Shown here one piece after another: positions 1 through 10,866 of a stretch of 64,000 bases of DNA. The first letter of the stretch is position 1. Each line of letters opens with the position of its first letter. A program made the position numbers and the translations under genes. The notes under the pieces were generated by a model. The model made no database searches. It was not told the origin of the DNA and was given only the letters and a program-made list of their open reading frames with translations. The stretch spans positions 2,093,501 through 2,157,500 of the forward strand of contig BSBM01000261.1 in the NCBI GenBank assembly GCA_027924585.1. The letters are read 5' to 3'. Source of the DNA: Larix kaempferi (Eukaryota > Streptophyta > Pinopsida > Pinales > Pinaceae).

Positions 1-1719
1 CTATACCCATATGGAGTGAACATAGATCATCTACGAAAATTGAAGAATTGTTGAAATGTTATAAAGTGGTCGAAGAAAACCAGGAGGGAAAAAACCCAAG
101 AAATGTGAAAATACCAGAGAAAGAGGAAGAGCGCGCAATAGAAGGACCCGAGCTGAGATCTGACAATTACAGACAACCATTGAAGACCCATAATGTGAAT
201 ATTGGAATGGAAGAGAATCCCAAGTTTGCAAACAATGGGGATTATTGGAATGATGAAACAATTGAAAATATTGTTGACCTACTGCGGGAATATTAGGGTC
301 TATTTCCCACTAAATTTTTCAGAGATGAAGGGGATTGATGGTGAGTTAGGAGAGATGAAGATACCTCTGAATCTAGATGCCAAACCAGTGAAGTAGAGAC
401 CATATCGACTGAACCCGAGATACAAGGAGAAAGTAAAGGCTAAGATAGACAAGATGTTGGAAGCATGAATTATAGAACCTATTGAAGAATTGGAATGGAT
501 CAGTTCAATGGTGGTGCAAGATAAGAAGATTGGAGGGATCAAAATTTGTGTGGATTTGCACAAGTTAAATGATGATTTTCTACATGATTTATTTCCCACA
601 CCATTCATAGATGAAGTTCTTGAGAATGTGGGAGGTCGAGAATCCTACCCATTCACTAATGGATTCTCAGGATACCATCAGATCAAGATTACACCAGAAT
701 ATAGACATGAGACAAAATTTGCAACAAAATGGAGATGTTATCAATATACGATGATGTCATTTGGACTAAAGAATGCACCAGTAATATTTTCCAGAGTGGT
801 TACCGCAGCTTTCAAAGAGTTCATTCATAAGTCTCTATAAGTGTACCTAGATGATTGGACAGTATTCAGTCTACTGAAGAGTCACATTGAAGTTCAACAA
901 TTGATGTTGGATATATGTAGACAGTTCCAAATTTCGTTAAATTTGAAGAAATGCATTTCATGCTCTCCATTTGGTATTTTGTTGGGTCATGCAGTTTGTA
1001 GACAAGGATTGTTGGTGGATCCTGTGAAGATTGTAGCTATTGTTGACTTACTACTAGCTACTACAGTGCAATAGTTGTGCACTGCATTAGGTAACATAGG
1101 ATACTATAGAAATTTTATCAAGGGGTATGCGCAGATCACAGCCCCACTGGAAAAGTTGTTGAAGAAATATTTTGAATTTCAATGGAACAAAGAGTGTCAG
1201 TAGAGATTCAAAATCTTGAAGCATAAGTTTGGGATTGCACCCATCATAGGAATTTCCAAAATGGAAGAAGGAATTTCATGTCCATGTGGATGCGTCAAAC
1301 ATAGCATTGGGTGAAATTATAGAACAAATAAGGGAAGAAGATTTAGATCACCCCGTTGCATTTGCAAGTAGAAAGTTGTCAACCGCATAAACGAATTACA
1401 CCACTACAGAGCACAAGGGATTGGAAATGGTTTATGCGTTGCAAACGTTCAAACATTATTTATTGGGCTTGCGTTTTATAAATATGTACATTGACCATTC
1501 TACATTGCGATACCTAGTCAACAAGCCAGTGTTGGGGGGGAATATATGCAGATGGTTACTGTTATTCCAGGAATATGATTTTGAAGACATAGTGAAACCA
1601 AGGAAGCTAACCTCGATACCGACCACTTATCGTGCATAGAAATCAGAGAGGATGTAGGAAGCTTAGATGACAGTATTCCATATGAACACTTGTTTGTAGT
1701 TAAGATGGTTGATGATTAC
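1..1719 (+). pseudogene. Old Ty3/gypsy pol fragment: linker, reverse transcriptase, RNase H (5' part)
   Basis: Decayed retrotransposon polyprotein entering from the left window edge. The reading passes a charged linker (about 48-296), a reverse transcriptase (about 380-1075) with PTPFIDEVLENV, FSGYHQIKI, FGLKNAP and the catalytic box VYLDDW just after a stop at 838-840, a connection segment (GNIGYYRNFIKGYAQITAPL), and a Ty3-type RNase H with VDASNIALGE, FASRKLS and TTEHKGLEMVYAL (about 1280-1640). At least five in-frame stops (for example near 392, 466, 838, 1072, 1201) and several frame changes are seen, so it is dead. The reading runs into DDSIPYEHLFVV..DDY and then stops abruptly at 1719, where the 1720-4413 element is inserted; it resumes at 4419. 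Gypsy assignment is firm; the lineage is not resolved. Confidence 0.9.
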
Positions 1720-2409
1720 TGCTAGAATATCAAAACCCCACTTTAGACTTAGGATATAAATTATTAATCATTTTGATACCTTCCTAGGTGTTTGAATAGG
1801 TAGATTGGCAACATATTGCCTCTTTTGTCTCACACTTGCCATAATTATCCATGGGAGCACACTTAGAAATATTATGGATAAGATTATGCTTCTTTTATGA
1901 TCATCTTGAATTAGTAAGAGCGCTTTCCTGCCTTTACACATTTTTGTCCTGCTTTTTCTGCTTTTCAGTGGATAAGGATAAAGCTAGGTGCTTTTATGGA
2001 CTTGGCAAGCTGTCTTCTTTTTATCCAACTCATCCTCCATATTTTTCTCACCAAAATCCATCATCACATTCCTTTTTCATCACTCATTAGAGACCATACC
2101 TGATTTAGCCAATTCATGAGGTCCTTGACTAATTTGGAAAGTGATTTTTCCACCTTGTCATTTTTTTGCTTTTAGTAAGCCTTCCTTTTGTGAGCTATTC
2201 GAATTTCCTTTAGTGCATTTGATCTGTTCTCTTGAGGTGTATTATTTTTTGCACTCTTATTGTTCAATAATATAAAGATGTAATTTTATCCAACTGAGTT
2301 TCTTTTTCTCATGTGTTCTGCTCAAATTTTCTTCCTTCTCTGCATTCTTGCAAAACTAATTGTGAGGTTTCTTCAGTGAACTAGATTCAGGATGTGACAA
2401 ATTCTCAGA
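1720..2409 (+). repeat. 5' LTR of the gag-only element
   Basis: Starts TGCTAGAATA and ends ..ATTCTCAGA. The 3' copy starts TGTTAGAATA and ends ..ATTCTCACA, so the terminal CA of this copy has decayed to GA. The body matches 3723-4413 throughout with scattered substitutions and small indels, indicating an old insertion. Confidence 0.93.
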
Positions 2410-2427
2410 TGGTATAAGATACTTGTG
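2410..2427 (+). other. Primer binding site, initiator-Met type
   Basis: TGGTATAAGATACTTGTG begins directly after the 5' LTR. It fits the common plant PBS TGGTATCAGAGC with a few substitutions, implying tRNA-iMet priming. Confidence 0.8.
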
Positions 2428-2483
2428 CTTACTGAGTTTCCTCCTGAGTGTTTTTTGTAGGTTTTTTATGCAAGTACAACTTC

Positions 2484-3619
2484 ATGGATTTGAAATTTGT
2501 TCCTTCTCTTACTCCATTCAATTATGCTAAGTGGAATCCAAATATGGTTGCATCTCTAAAGAGACAATGTCTCTATGATGTGTATGTCGGTCTTGTGAGC
2601 GATATAGAGACCTTTGAAGAGTTATGTGTCTATCAATGTCTTCAGATATGCACTACCTCATTGGTTCTGCAAACTATCATTGTGAGCTATGGTCCAACTT
2701 GGACAGGGCTCTAGATAAGCATAAAATTGGTGCTTGGAGCGAGCCTATGGACACATCCTCATGTGTTCTCCCTCCCGATGTCTCAGCCTCAAATCTCTCA
2801 GAATAATTTGTTCAAGATGAAGAAGAAGAAATTGCAAAAATTTCTTCAATACATATAGTTGTTTAAGATGAAGACTTCCATCTCTCTCTCATGTTCTCCA
2901 CTGAGGCTTCTATTTTCAATTTTGAGCAAGATAAGCCAGTTCATGCTCTAGAAGATAAAGAGGAATTCGATTCCTCTCGTTCACATGAGTCTAATGATGT
3001 GCAGAATGGTGATCTACTGAAGGTTTTGGAAGATAGATTAGAATTTGGAAGTGATGCATTCTCCCTCTTTGATTACATGCTTCCTATGTACGTCTATTTG
3101 ATCATTGGCACATGTTCTCAGAGTTGCACTGAAGATGGACGAAACTACCATTCGCTTGGGTTCAAGTCTTAGGCATATTTTAGTGATTTTGGTTCTGATC
3201 TCACCCCTGTTGGTTCAAAGGATATATCAAGGGACCATCTATCAATTCTTGGAGCCAATTTAACTTCCACTGATACGAAATTCAAGTTTCAAGAAAAATA
3301 AGATCTGATTGGTGTTGATCCTACCTTATTTGGTTCGAAATTCAAGTTCTAGAATGGTATTCATATTCATGGATTTGTTTTGAACAAGTTTGGTTCAAAG
3401 AGTAAGTTCAAAGATCTTACAGATTCTCTTAAATCCATTTGTGGAGAATTCAAGCACATGTTTTTGGAGCATGATCCACTTCTTCCCAAGAGGAATATAC
3501 CTCCAGACATCTGACCAATTTCACACCTACTTGAGTTTGAAGCAACATTAAGTTTTGGTCTGCACATGTCCATTTTTAAAGGAGGCTTTTATTCCCATGA
3601 GGTTTTCCTTGTTTCCTAA
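2484..3619 (+). pseudogene. Gag-like ORF of the non-autonomous element
   Basis: The frame starts with ATG at 2484 (MDLKFVPSLTPFNYAKWNPN..), followed by a segment like the N-terminal gag domain of plant copia-type elements (FNYAKWNPNMVASLKRQCLYDVY). One frameshift lies between about 2600 and 2650; thereafter the frame runs to a TAA at 3617 and is broken by stops near 2804, 2860, 3170, 3301, 3349 and 3514. Nominal length is about 378 codons. The C-terminal two thirds is acidic and Ser/Phe-rich, with a repeated FGSKFKF-type motif (about 3260-3400), and matches no family I recognise. No zinc knuckle is visible. It presumably encoded a particle protein; the C-terminal function is unknown. Confidence 0.7.
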
Positions 3620-3712
3620 GTTTACATGGGCATAATCATTGTAATGGGGTGACCATGAGCCTTGCTATTGGGCCCTATATTTCTTTTTATTTTTACTCAC
3701 ATGCAGTCAGGC

Positions 3713-3722
3713 TTAAGGGGGG
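3713..3722 (+). other. Polypurine tract of the gag-only element
   Basis: TTAAGGGGGG lies directly against the 3' LTR start (TG at 3723), the expected place for plus-strand DNA priming. Confidence 0.85.
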
Positions 3723-4413
3723 TGTTAGAATATTAAAAACTCACTTTAGACTTAGGATATAAAGTATTAATCATTTTGATACTTTCCTAGGTGTTTGACT
3801 AGGTAGATTGGCCACATATTGCCTCGTTTGGCTCACACTTGCCATGATTATCCACAGGAGAAAAATTATAAAGATTATGGATAAGATTCTATTTCTTTTA
3901 TAACTGTCATTAATTAGTAAGAGTGCTTTCCTACCTTTAAACAATTTTGTCGTGCTTTTTCTGCTTTTCAGTGGATAAGAATAAAGCTAGGTGCTTTTAT
4001 GGACTTGCAAGCTATCTTCTTTTTGGCCAAATCATCCTCCATATTTTTCTCACCAAAATCCATCATCACATTCATTTTGATCAATAATTAGCTGCCATAC
4101 CTGATTTAGCAAATTCGTGAGGTCCTTGACTAATTTGGAAATTAATTTTGGCACCTTGGGTTTTTTTTGCTTTTAGTAAGCCTACATTTTGTGAGCTATT
4201 CAAATTGCCTTTAGTGCATTCGATTTTCTCTCTTGAGGAGGTGTATTATTTATTGTAATCTTATTGTTCAATAATATCAAGATGGAATTTTATTAAATTG
4301 AGTTTCTTTTTCTCATGTGTTCTACTCAAATTTTCTTCCTTCTTTGCATTCTTGGAAAACTAATTATGAGGTTTATTCAATGAACTAGATTCGGGCTGTG
4401 ACAAATTCTCACA
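3723..4413 (+). repeat. 3' LTR of the gag-only element
   Basis: 691 bp, TGTTAGAATA..ATTCTCACA, direct copy of 1720-2409, followed by the TSD attac at 4414-4418. Confidence 0.93.
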
Positions 4414-4418
4414 ATTAC

Positions 4419-4621
4419 TTCTCAAATATTGCACAATTCTTGAGTGTTAGACTATCCCCAACCAAGTACATGGTTGCACGAAAAAAGAAGCTAGTGGTAA
4501 AGGCAACAGAATACTAGCTGATAGCAGGATATTTGTACAAGTTAGACACAAACAAAATTATGTGACGATGTGTCTTAGAGCATGAAAGACCTATGATACT
4601 AAAAAAGGTCATGAAGGAGTT
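4419..4621 (+). pseudogene. Old Ty3/gypsy pol fragment, integrase N-terminal part
   Basis: Continuation of the pol pseudogene at 1-1719. Reading gives FSNIAQFL..SPTKYMV, a segment with YLYKLDTNKIM and RCVLEHERPMILKKVMKEF, which is the spacer leading into the integrase zinc-binding domain of gypsy elements. In-frame stops occur (for example at the codon before LIAGYLY). The gene is cut at 4621, where the Tat array begins with TGATAATAG; the last five bases before the cut are gagtt, the presumptive target duplication. Confidence 0.85.
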
Positions 4622-5459
4622 TGATAATAGATGAAGTAGTTTGCTAGTAGGGAGTTAGATCTGCATATTATCAATCTATTTTACTAAGAAGTGGTGAGCT
4701 TCTATGTCAGCAAATGAACATGATTATCACAAGTTATTCATAAGATCTACATTCATTCATCAAACAAGATAAGCAAAGCTAAGATCTAATTCCATTTGAA
4801 AAGTTAAATCATATAAGATAAGCAACATTCAAACATTCAAATGGAACAAACTTGAATCATTTCATATTGAAACAATGAAGAGGTACATCCTTACCATGGA
4901 TCTTGGTGTGAATCCCTCCTCCATTGCCATGAGCTTTCCTTTCTCCACCCTTGCTTTTGAAGAAATTGAGCTTTAAATTCCTCCTCTTTCAGAATCTATC
5001 CAGCATGCCTTTGCTCTTCCTTTCTCCCTTTACAATGCCCCAAATGCCTTTCTTATATAGCATTGGGAAGTGTGCTCTCAAGTTTCTCTTTTCAATATGG
5101 GATTGTTCATTTTCATTATTTTAGATCATTTTCACTCAAAAACCCACTTTTCCATAGTTTTTAGGCTTTTTGCACAACTTAGCAGACTTTAAGCACAATT
5201 AATGCACTTTAATGCATTTCTCTTCACTTTTTGATTGGTGTAGCTTAGTTTTGGACCTTTTATGAGCGGTTCAATCACTGAACTTGATCTCTTTAGGTTC
5301 TTACTTTCTTCACCTAATCCTTCCATTTATGGGAGAAGTGATTATATTAGAGAGGATTTGTCTCTGAATGTACTTGTGTTCTATCTTCATGTTGCGGGTG
5401 CATAGTAAAAATGTGCTTCTTCTGTCACATGACTAGGGGTGTTAATTTGATTGTTAACA
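4622..5459 (-). repeat. LTR1 (3' LTR of unit A) of the Tat array
   Basis: 838 bp. On the plus strand it starts TGATAATAGATG and ends ATTGTTAACA; on the sense (minus) strand this is TGTTAACAAT..CTATTATCA. A TATA-like box (sense CTATATAAG) lies at about 5052-5060. Over the 283 bp that can be compared with LTR3 I count only 4 substitutions. Confidence 0.9.
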
Positions 5460-7640
5460 GATGCCACTTAATGTGTGAGGTCCGAAGTAGAGCTAAGGGC
5501 CAACATACATTACTGAAATTTATACTCTGTATACTTATACTCTTTATACTAATACTCTTTATTGTTCAAAGCAAGGATGAGGAAAGGAAAAACTCACGGG
5601 TGCAGGATTGAGGATCACACCTGCAAAACATAGAAATTTCTTAAATATATAATATCTTCCTGAGGTGGGCATACCCATGCTCAGTAGTAAACAAGCATGG
5701 CCACGAACAATACATAGTGGATCCATGTCAAAAGTAATTTTTTCAGAAGTATAAACATACACTTTGATGAGTGCGAGAACAAGGTCTTCATTGAACTTCT
5801 GACATGACAGTCTAATCTTGTGCAGCTCGGGCAGTGCATCGATGAGTGATACAACTGTTTTTCCCAAGGTCTTCAATACAAACCGGCGATAGTACGAGTT
5901 TATATCATGCGAATAAATGATCTGATGTCAAGCATAATAAAACACCATCTGATTACTAGTCATTGATGTATACCGTTAACAGATGCAAAGAGACCCACCA
6001 ATAATGATGATGGACTCTAAGGTACTGAGTACAAACTAGCAAGTGTAAATAGATGTTCTGAAGTCGAACACTTGTAGAATCAAACAATCAGGGGTCATTG
6101 ATGTATACCCACTATCATTTGTGAGGAAACCTGCAACTAATGAATGCAAGATCCAAGGTACTCTTGGGTTTCTAGATCCAAGTCCTAGATGATAATTTGA
6201 TGTCGATAGGAATAGATCCATCAGAAGGAGGGCATTAATGCATCCCACACAATCGATATGAAACAAAGATCAATAGTATGATATAATTTGGTAGAACTGC
6301 AAGATCCAAACTATATACTGACACAAGGAAGGCCGACATGATTGGTTAGGAATATTTAAGGAATGGCCGACTCGGTTTGAACTTCCCTTGAACACATAAC
6401 ACAACGCAGAATGGACACTTGGCAACATAGGACTTTGAGTAACCGACCTTAATGAAATCCGCTAATGCCAGATGCATTAACGAAAGCTCCATTGGTGATG
6501 GGAATGATAACCCATCGGTGGAGATCTGTTCAAAATAATGGTACAGTTTCTTAAGGCAAATGTAGATGGTGTACTGATAGCGGATACAAACTAATGTGCC
6601 GTGTTCAAGGCAGACAAGGATTGACTATTGCCATTTTCTTCAAAGTTTACAATATGAAGTGATTCAAGTCTCTCCCTTTTTGGATTTTTGTGTTTTTTAA
6701 TTTTTATGCTTTTTCATTTGAAAAAAGAAAAAAGAATGTTATGATACATAGGAGGGAACAAGTGTTGCATGGGCGTACACCGATTTTTCAAGGGCATGGT
6801 TCAGACCAAGGCAAAGATCCATATTGCAAACAAGGGCTGAACTAGTTGAGCACACTCTTACAACTGTTCCCTCCCGGGGTAGGCTATCTAAAGCAGGATT
6901 ATGTGTCGACGGACGGTGAAGTAATACCATGTGACTGAGGTTATCCAATTTGGTGAAATGGCCAAGTAGGAATGGTTCAATGAGGTTTACTTCAGCTTGA
7001 GTCGTGTGAAAAATGCCAAAATCATAGATCATCATGAATCATGGTCTGTCTCAACTACCTGAATCAACCAGTTCGAATTGTCAAAGTCTTCAAATCCTAA
7101 AATCAAAACCATTTCACTACCCAACAGTTTGGTTAGAAACTGGTTCAAATGTGCATTTAATATGTAAAAAGATAGCCAAAATTGAGGAATTATGCATCTT
7201 TCTATCGTTCAAAAGGATACGTTTTGTGCATGTATGAATAAAAGATATGTAAGAAATACTCATGATTTACCATATACGTTCGTAGTGCAACCGATGTATG
7301 AGAAAAAGAATCCCCTTTCAGCTTGAATTTCTAGAAGCTGTGAACCTTTATTCTTTGATCTGCTAGTTGTGGGTTAGTTTCGATGTCGAACTAGAAAATT
7401 TTGAAACAGTTTCCCATGTTTTCGAATTTTTCCAAATTTTTTCATTTTTTTATGAAATTTTTTTGGGTGTTATCTGTAAGAAAAAGAATAAAAAAGAGAA
7501 AAGTATTTATACTATTCTTTTTGGTGTGTGCAAAATTTACACACTTTTTGGGTTATGATGTAAGCTAGGTTATTTCGGTTTTACTTATGTCCTTAAATGA
7601 TGTGTTCAATTAAATTGGCCATGAAATAATGTACATGCTT
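5460..7640 (-). other. 3' region of Tat unit A (between RNase H remnant and 3' LTR)
   Basis: About 2.2 kb with no recognised domain. The polypurine site expected at 5460 reads gatgccacttaa on the plus strand, degraded compared with gatgccccctaa in unit B. Short sense frames occur at 5559-5876, 6036-6266 and 6739-7035 and recur at matching places in unit B (18522-18722, 18936-19301, 19744-19998). Two stops between the first two of these are shared by both units, so they are not one long gene. A run of T-rich sequence lies at 7430-7470. Most of this is probably untranslated. Confidence 0.6.
7034..7558 (+). other. Candidate antisense extra ORFs of Tat unit A (7034-7237 and 7304-7558)
   Basis: Opposite to gag-pol, an ORF of 67 codons (MNHGLSQLPE..RFVHV) and a second open stretch (about 7304-7558, one TAG near 7364) ending KIYTLFGL. 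Both have same-length homologues in unit B (19997-20200 and 20261-20521); the first pair differs at 6 of 67 residues. Tat elements are known to carry extra ORFs, sense or antisense, before the 3' LTR. Protein function is unknown, and conservation between two related copies does not by itself prove coding. Confidence 0.35.
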
Positions 7641-7757
7641 GCTTTTTGATATGATGTTAATGACTTAGATGCCAATCAAGTACATAGTTGGCCAAAGAAT
7701 CAACCAAACTATTCAAACTTCTAGGAACATGTATATATTCAATAAAATCGAACTAAC
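7640..7757 (-). pseudogene. Remnant of archaeal-type RNase H (C-terminal end only), unit A
   Basis: Sense reading gives EYIHVPRSLNSLVDSLANYV, the C-terminal end of the additional RNase H found complete in unit B, including the Asp of VDSLAN. The catalytic N-terminal and middle parts are gone: at 7757/7758 the sequence jumps straight into the integrase C-terminus, matching unit B joined across 20721-21260. This is a clean 540-bp deletion. Confidence 0.8.
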
Positions 7758-8762
7758 AAGTGGGCCAAAACATTTAGCTACAAATTTCCCTTCTCCTATT
7801 TTATCTTGGTTTTGGTCATAAACTAAAACCAGATCACCTTCAGAAAAGACTCGGGGACGAGTAGACTTGTCATATTGCAGTTTAACCCTCTTCTTGTGTG
7901 TTTCTACATTTAGAGAGGCTTCCCTTCTAGTTTAATCAAGAGAATGGAGATGGAGAAGCCTTTCCTCTTCTGCAGAAGTGTTAGGTAGGAGTTCGATAGC
8001 TGTCTTTAATGATGGGGTTTCACATTCAATCGACAACACAACTTCCTCTCCATAAACTAGTTGGAAGGGAGTGAATCTGGTTGCGGTTTTAGCAATCGTC
8101 CGGTAAGCCCAAAGAGTAGTAAACAACATCAAGTGCTAGTTATTCTTGATTTTATTAATCGTCCTCTGTAACATAGTTTTCAAAACCTTGTTGATGGCTT
8201 TGACTTGTTCGTTAGCTTGAGGGTAATATGGCGAGGAAAAATCCTACTGCAATCTTAACCGGTCTATAAGTTCAGCCATACAGGAATTCCTAAAATGAAT
8301 TCCGTTGTTAGTAGTGATCTCTTTGGGTACACCAAACCTTGCTATCACATGATTGAATAGAAAATATGCTGCAGTTTTACCCGTGAAATTGAATGTAGGC
8401 ATCACCTCAGCCCACTTGGTGAATTAGTCCACTGCTACGATGATGTAGTGGTGGCCATCAACTGAAGGTGGGTTGATTGTCATAAAATCAATGGCCCATT
8501 TTGAAAATAGACCCACGGTTACTACAGGGTGTAAAGGAGCAGGGTGTGCATGCATTTTTCTTGTGTAAATTTGGAAAGGGTGACACTTTTTAACAACATT
8601 CATGCAATCTTTGAAAATTGTAGGCCAAAAGTATCCTGCACGCAAGATTTTCTGGGTAGTTGCCAACCCAGAAAGGTGACCACCACATGCCCCAGTGTGG
8701 TAATCATTCAACACTTGTTCAAGTTCCTCGTGTACTAAACAACGTCTTAATATCATGTCAAT
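7758..8762 (-). pseudogene. Integrase, Tat unit A (degraded)
   Basis: Integrase inserts the cDNA into chromosomal DNA. The zinc-binding part is seen at about 8570-8720 (GGHLSGLATTQKILRAGYFW), but the usual CxxC reads CHPF, so the last Cys is lost. The catalytic core begins with KWAIDFMT and VDGHHYIIVAVD (first Asp). Further along, ALWAYRTIAKT-like and TPFQLVYGEE motifs (about 8040-8130) mark the C-terminal half. The far C-terminus (KFV..WFGPLV) lies next to the 7757 deletion joint. Stops and frame changes interrupt the core around 8200-8420. It follows RNase H directly, in the usual gypsy order. Confidence 0.85.
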
Positions 8763-10148
8763 TCCTCAATGGTACAAAGTATCCCTGATGATGAGGTATC
8801 TTCGAGCTCGGTGTTGAATGCGACGTCGTTCAATACTAGAAAAATGAGGATTGATCCTTTGGGTTTGAAGGTATATGATGAATGTTCCATACCAAGGATC
8901 AGAAGTTGCAATGAGGAATATATATTCATCGGCCCAAGATTCAACAAATACAGTACCCTCCTTCTCAATGGGTAACTCAGACATTAAATTAGCAAATGCT
9001 AACAATCTCTTGGCTTTGGCATTTTTGAATTCAAGGTCGAATTGTTGTAAAATTACTATCCATTTTGAGTATTTGCCACCAATGATATGGCGGGACAAAA
9101 TGTGTCTCATGGGGTTCATTTCAGCCGCTATGGTTGTTTTCCTTGGACCTATGTAATGTCTAAGTCGTTGGACAGCATGGCCTGCTGCCAAGTCCAACTT
9201 CTCGACCCAGGAATATCTCAATTCGGGACCTGCTAGGCCCTTACTAAGATAGTAAATAACATGTTCTTGAGATGATTCGTCCTCTTGTGCTAAGACCATT
9301 CCAATGGTGGAAGGATATGCTTCCAAATATAGCGGAAAGTCTCTATTATAGTTCGGTGGACTAAGCATCGAGGCAGAGACCAAAGATTTCTTTATTTGAT
9401 CAAGTGAACGTTGAGCTTGGTCATCCCATATGAATATTGCATCTTGTTTTAAGAGACACATGAAACCTTTAGCTTTTTCAGCAAAATTCTCGACAAATCT
9501 CCTCAAGTAGTTAGCTTTCCCTTGAAGGCTTTGAAGTTGAGTGATTGTTCTCGGGGAAGGCAACTGAAGTATTGCCTCAACCTTGATGGGATGAACCATG
9601 ATCCCTTTTTGGGACACTACGAACCCAAGTAACCTCCCAGAGTCCACACAAAACATGCATTTATGTGGATTTAACCTAATGTTGTACTTGCAGCAACACT
9701 CGAAGATGGCTTGTAAATGGGCACTATGCTCATCTCTCCTTTTAGATTTAGCTGCTAAGCCATGAAGATAAACCTCAACGATTTTCTTAATGTCGTGAAA
9801 TGCGTATGACATAGCTCTTTGAAAAGAGGCCGAATGAAATTTTTCGATAAGCGAAGGTCCCCCAAGGGCATATGAAAGCTGTCTTATGTTGATCTTCCTT
9901 TTTTATCTAGATTTGGTTGTAACCAAAGAAGCCGTCCATAAACGAAAATATTTCATTCCCGGCACATTCATCGATGATTTGATCAATGAAGGGTGTGGGA
10001 TAGTTATCCTTTGGACAAGCCAAGTTTAGATCTCTAAAATCAGTACAAACCCGGATAGTTCCTTGTTTTTTGTTAATGGGAACAAGATTGGATACCCAAT
10101 CAGTCAAAGGAACATGATAGATGAATCCAGCTTTTAAAAGCTTTTCGA
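8763..10148 (-). pseudogene. Reverse transcriptase and Ty3-type RNase H, Tat unit A (degraded)
   Basis: RT begins with DWVSNLVPINKKQGTIRVCT and DFRDLNLACPKDNYPTPFID (10107 downwards), then FSFMDGFFGYNQI and a stop near 9905. The segment that should carry the FGLKN..ATFQRAM box has a short deletion at about 9825, and the catalytic YLDD box reads YLHG at about 9768, so both catalytic Asp residues are lost. From 9812 to 8766 one long frame covers the thumb/connection region (QSLQGKANYLRRF) and RNase H (DFPLYLEAYPSTIGMVLAQE, YYLSKGLAGPELRYS). Because this second half is largely open, the damage is concentrated in the RT core. Confidence 0.9.
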
Positions 10149-10866
10149 ACTAGGCTTTAATGGCAGCGGACTTCTTAGGGTTCACTGGACGTAGCTTTTT
10201 CCGCACAGGTTTAACATTTTCATAGGTTTTGATCTCATGTTCCACGATACCAGGATCGATGCCTGGGATTTCTTCATAATACCATGCGAACACATCACGA
10301 AACTCTTTAAATAAAGCAGTATAAAGTGCTATTTCCTCAGGAGAACAATCCACACCTATGTTGATGTTCTCAATGATGCCAGGTTTTACGGATATGTCAA
10401 TTGGGATGGTTTTCAAAATGTTCGCCAGGTTTCCTTCTGAACTCACATTATGGGTTTGGGTAGGGCATTGGTACTTGGTCATATCGTCATCAAAGTAAAT
10501 AGTTTCATGCTTGACTTCTAATGAATCGATTTTGGGAAGAAACGAGGATTTGTGGTGCATATCCTCCCAGGGTCGTTCTGAGATGTTCATGACCTCTAAA
10601 ATGGCTTCATCCGAAGAGAAAGTCTGATCCAGGAGATCATGGGTACTATGAGAGTTCAAGGCTCAAATAGGTTAAGTATAGGGATCATATTCCTCCATCT
10701 TGGGAGGATTTTGATCCAGCTCTACCGAATCCATTTGAATAACTTGATAAGCGAGCTCTACAGAAGAAAAGGGAACACTACTCTCCGTTTCATCATGTTG
10801 TGAAGAAGTATGTGTATTTCCATCATTCTTTTCTTCTAAGTTGTTTTCTTTGGAGGTTCCAACCGA
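10149..10866 (-). pseudogene. Protease-RT linker, Tat unit A
   Basis: Open from 10659 to 10150. Contains KTIPIDISVKPGIIENINIG, EIALYTALFKEFRDVFAW, EEIPGIDPGIVEHEI and PVRKKLRPVNPKKSAAIKA, the conserved lead-in to RT in Tat elements. The part from 10660 to 10866 is acidic, with stops at both ends of the open part. It probably served as spacer in the polyprotein. Confidence 0.75.

Larger units (their letters stand above)
1720..4413 (+). mobile_element. Non-autonomous LTR retrotransposon with a gag-only ORF (TR-GAG-like), full length with TSD
   Basis: A complete 2.7 kb element. Two direct LTRs of 690 and 691 bp flank an internal region of about 1.3 kb that has a primer binding site, one gag-like ORF and a polypurine tract but no protease, RT, RNase H or integrase. 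The 5-bp target site duplication attac is present on both sides (1715-1719 and 4414-4418). Excising element plus one TSD restores the host pol reading through VDDYFSNIAQFL, which proves the borders. Such an element would depend on proteins from an autonomous relative. The PBS type (initiator Met) and the gag type suggest a copia-like source, but without pol this is inference. Confidence 0.93.

Noticed and set aside
3367-3573. Minus-strand 68-codon frame inside the gag-only element
   Set aside because: Shadow of the sense ORF; no independent support.
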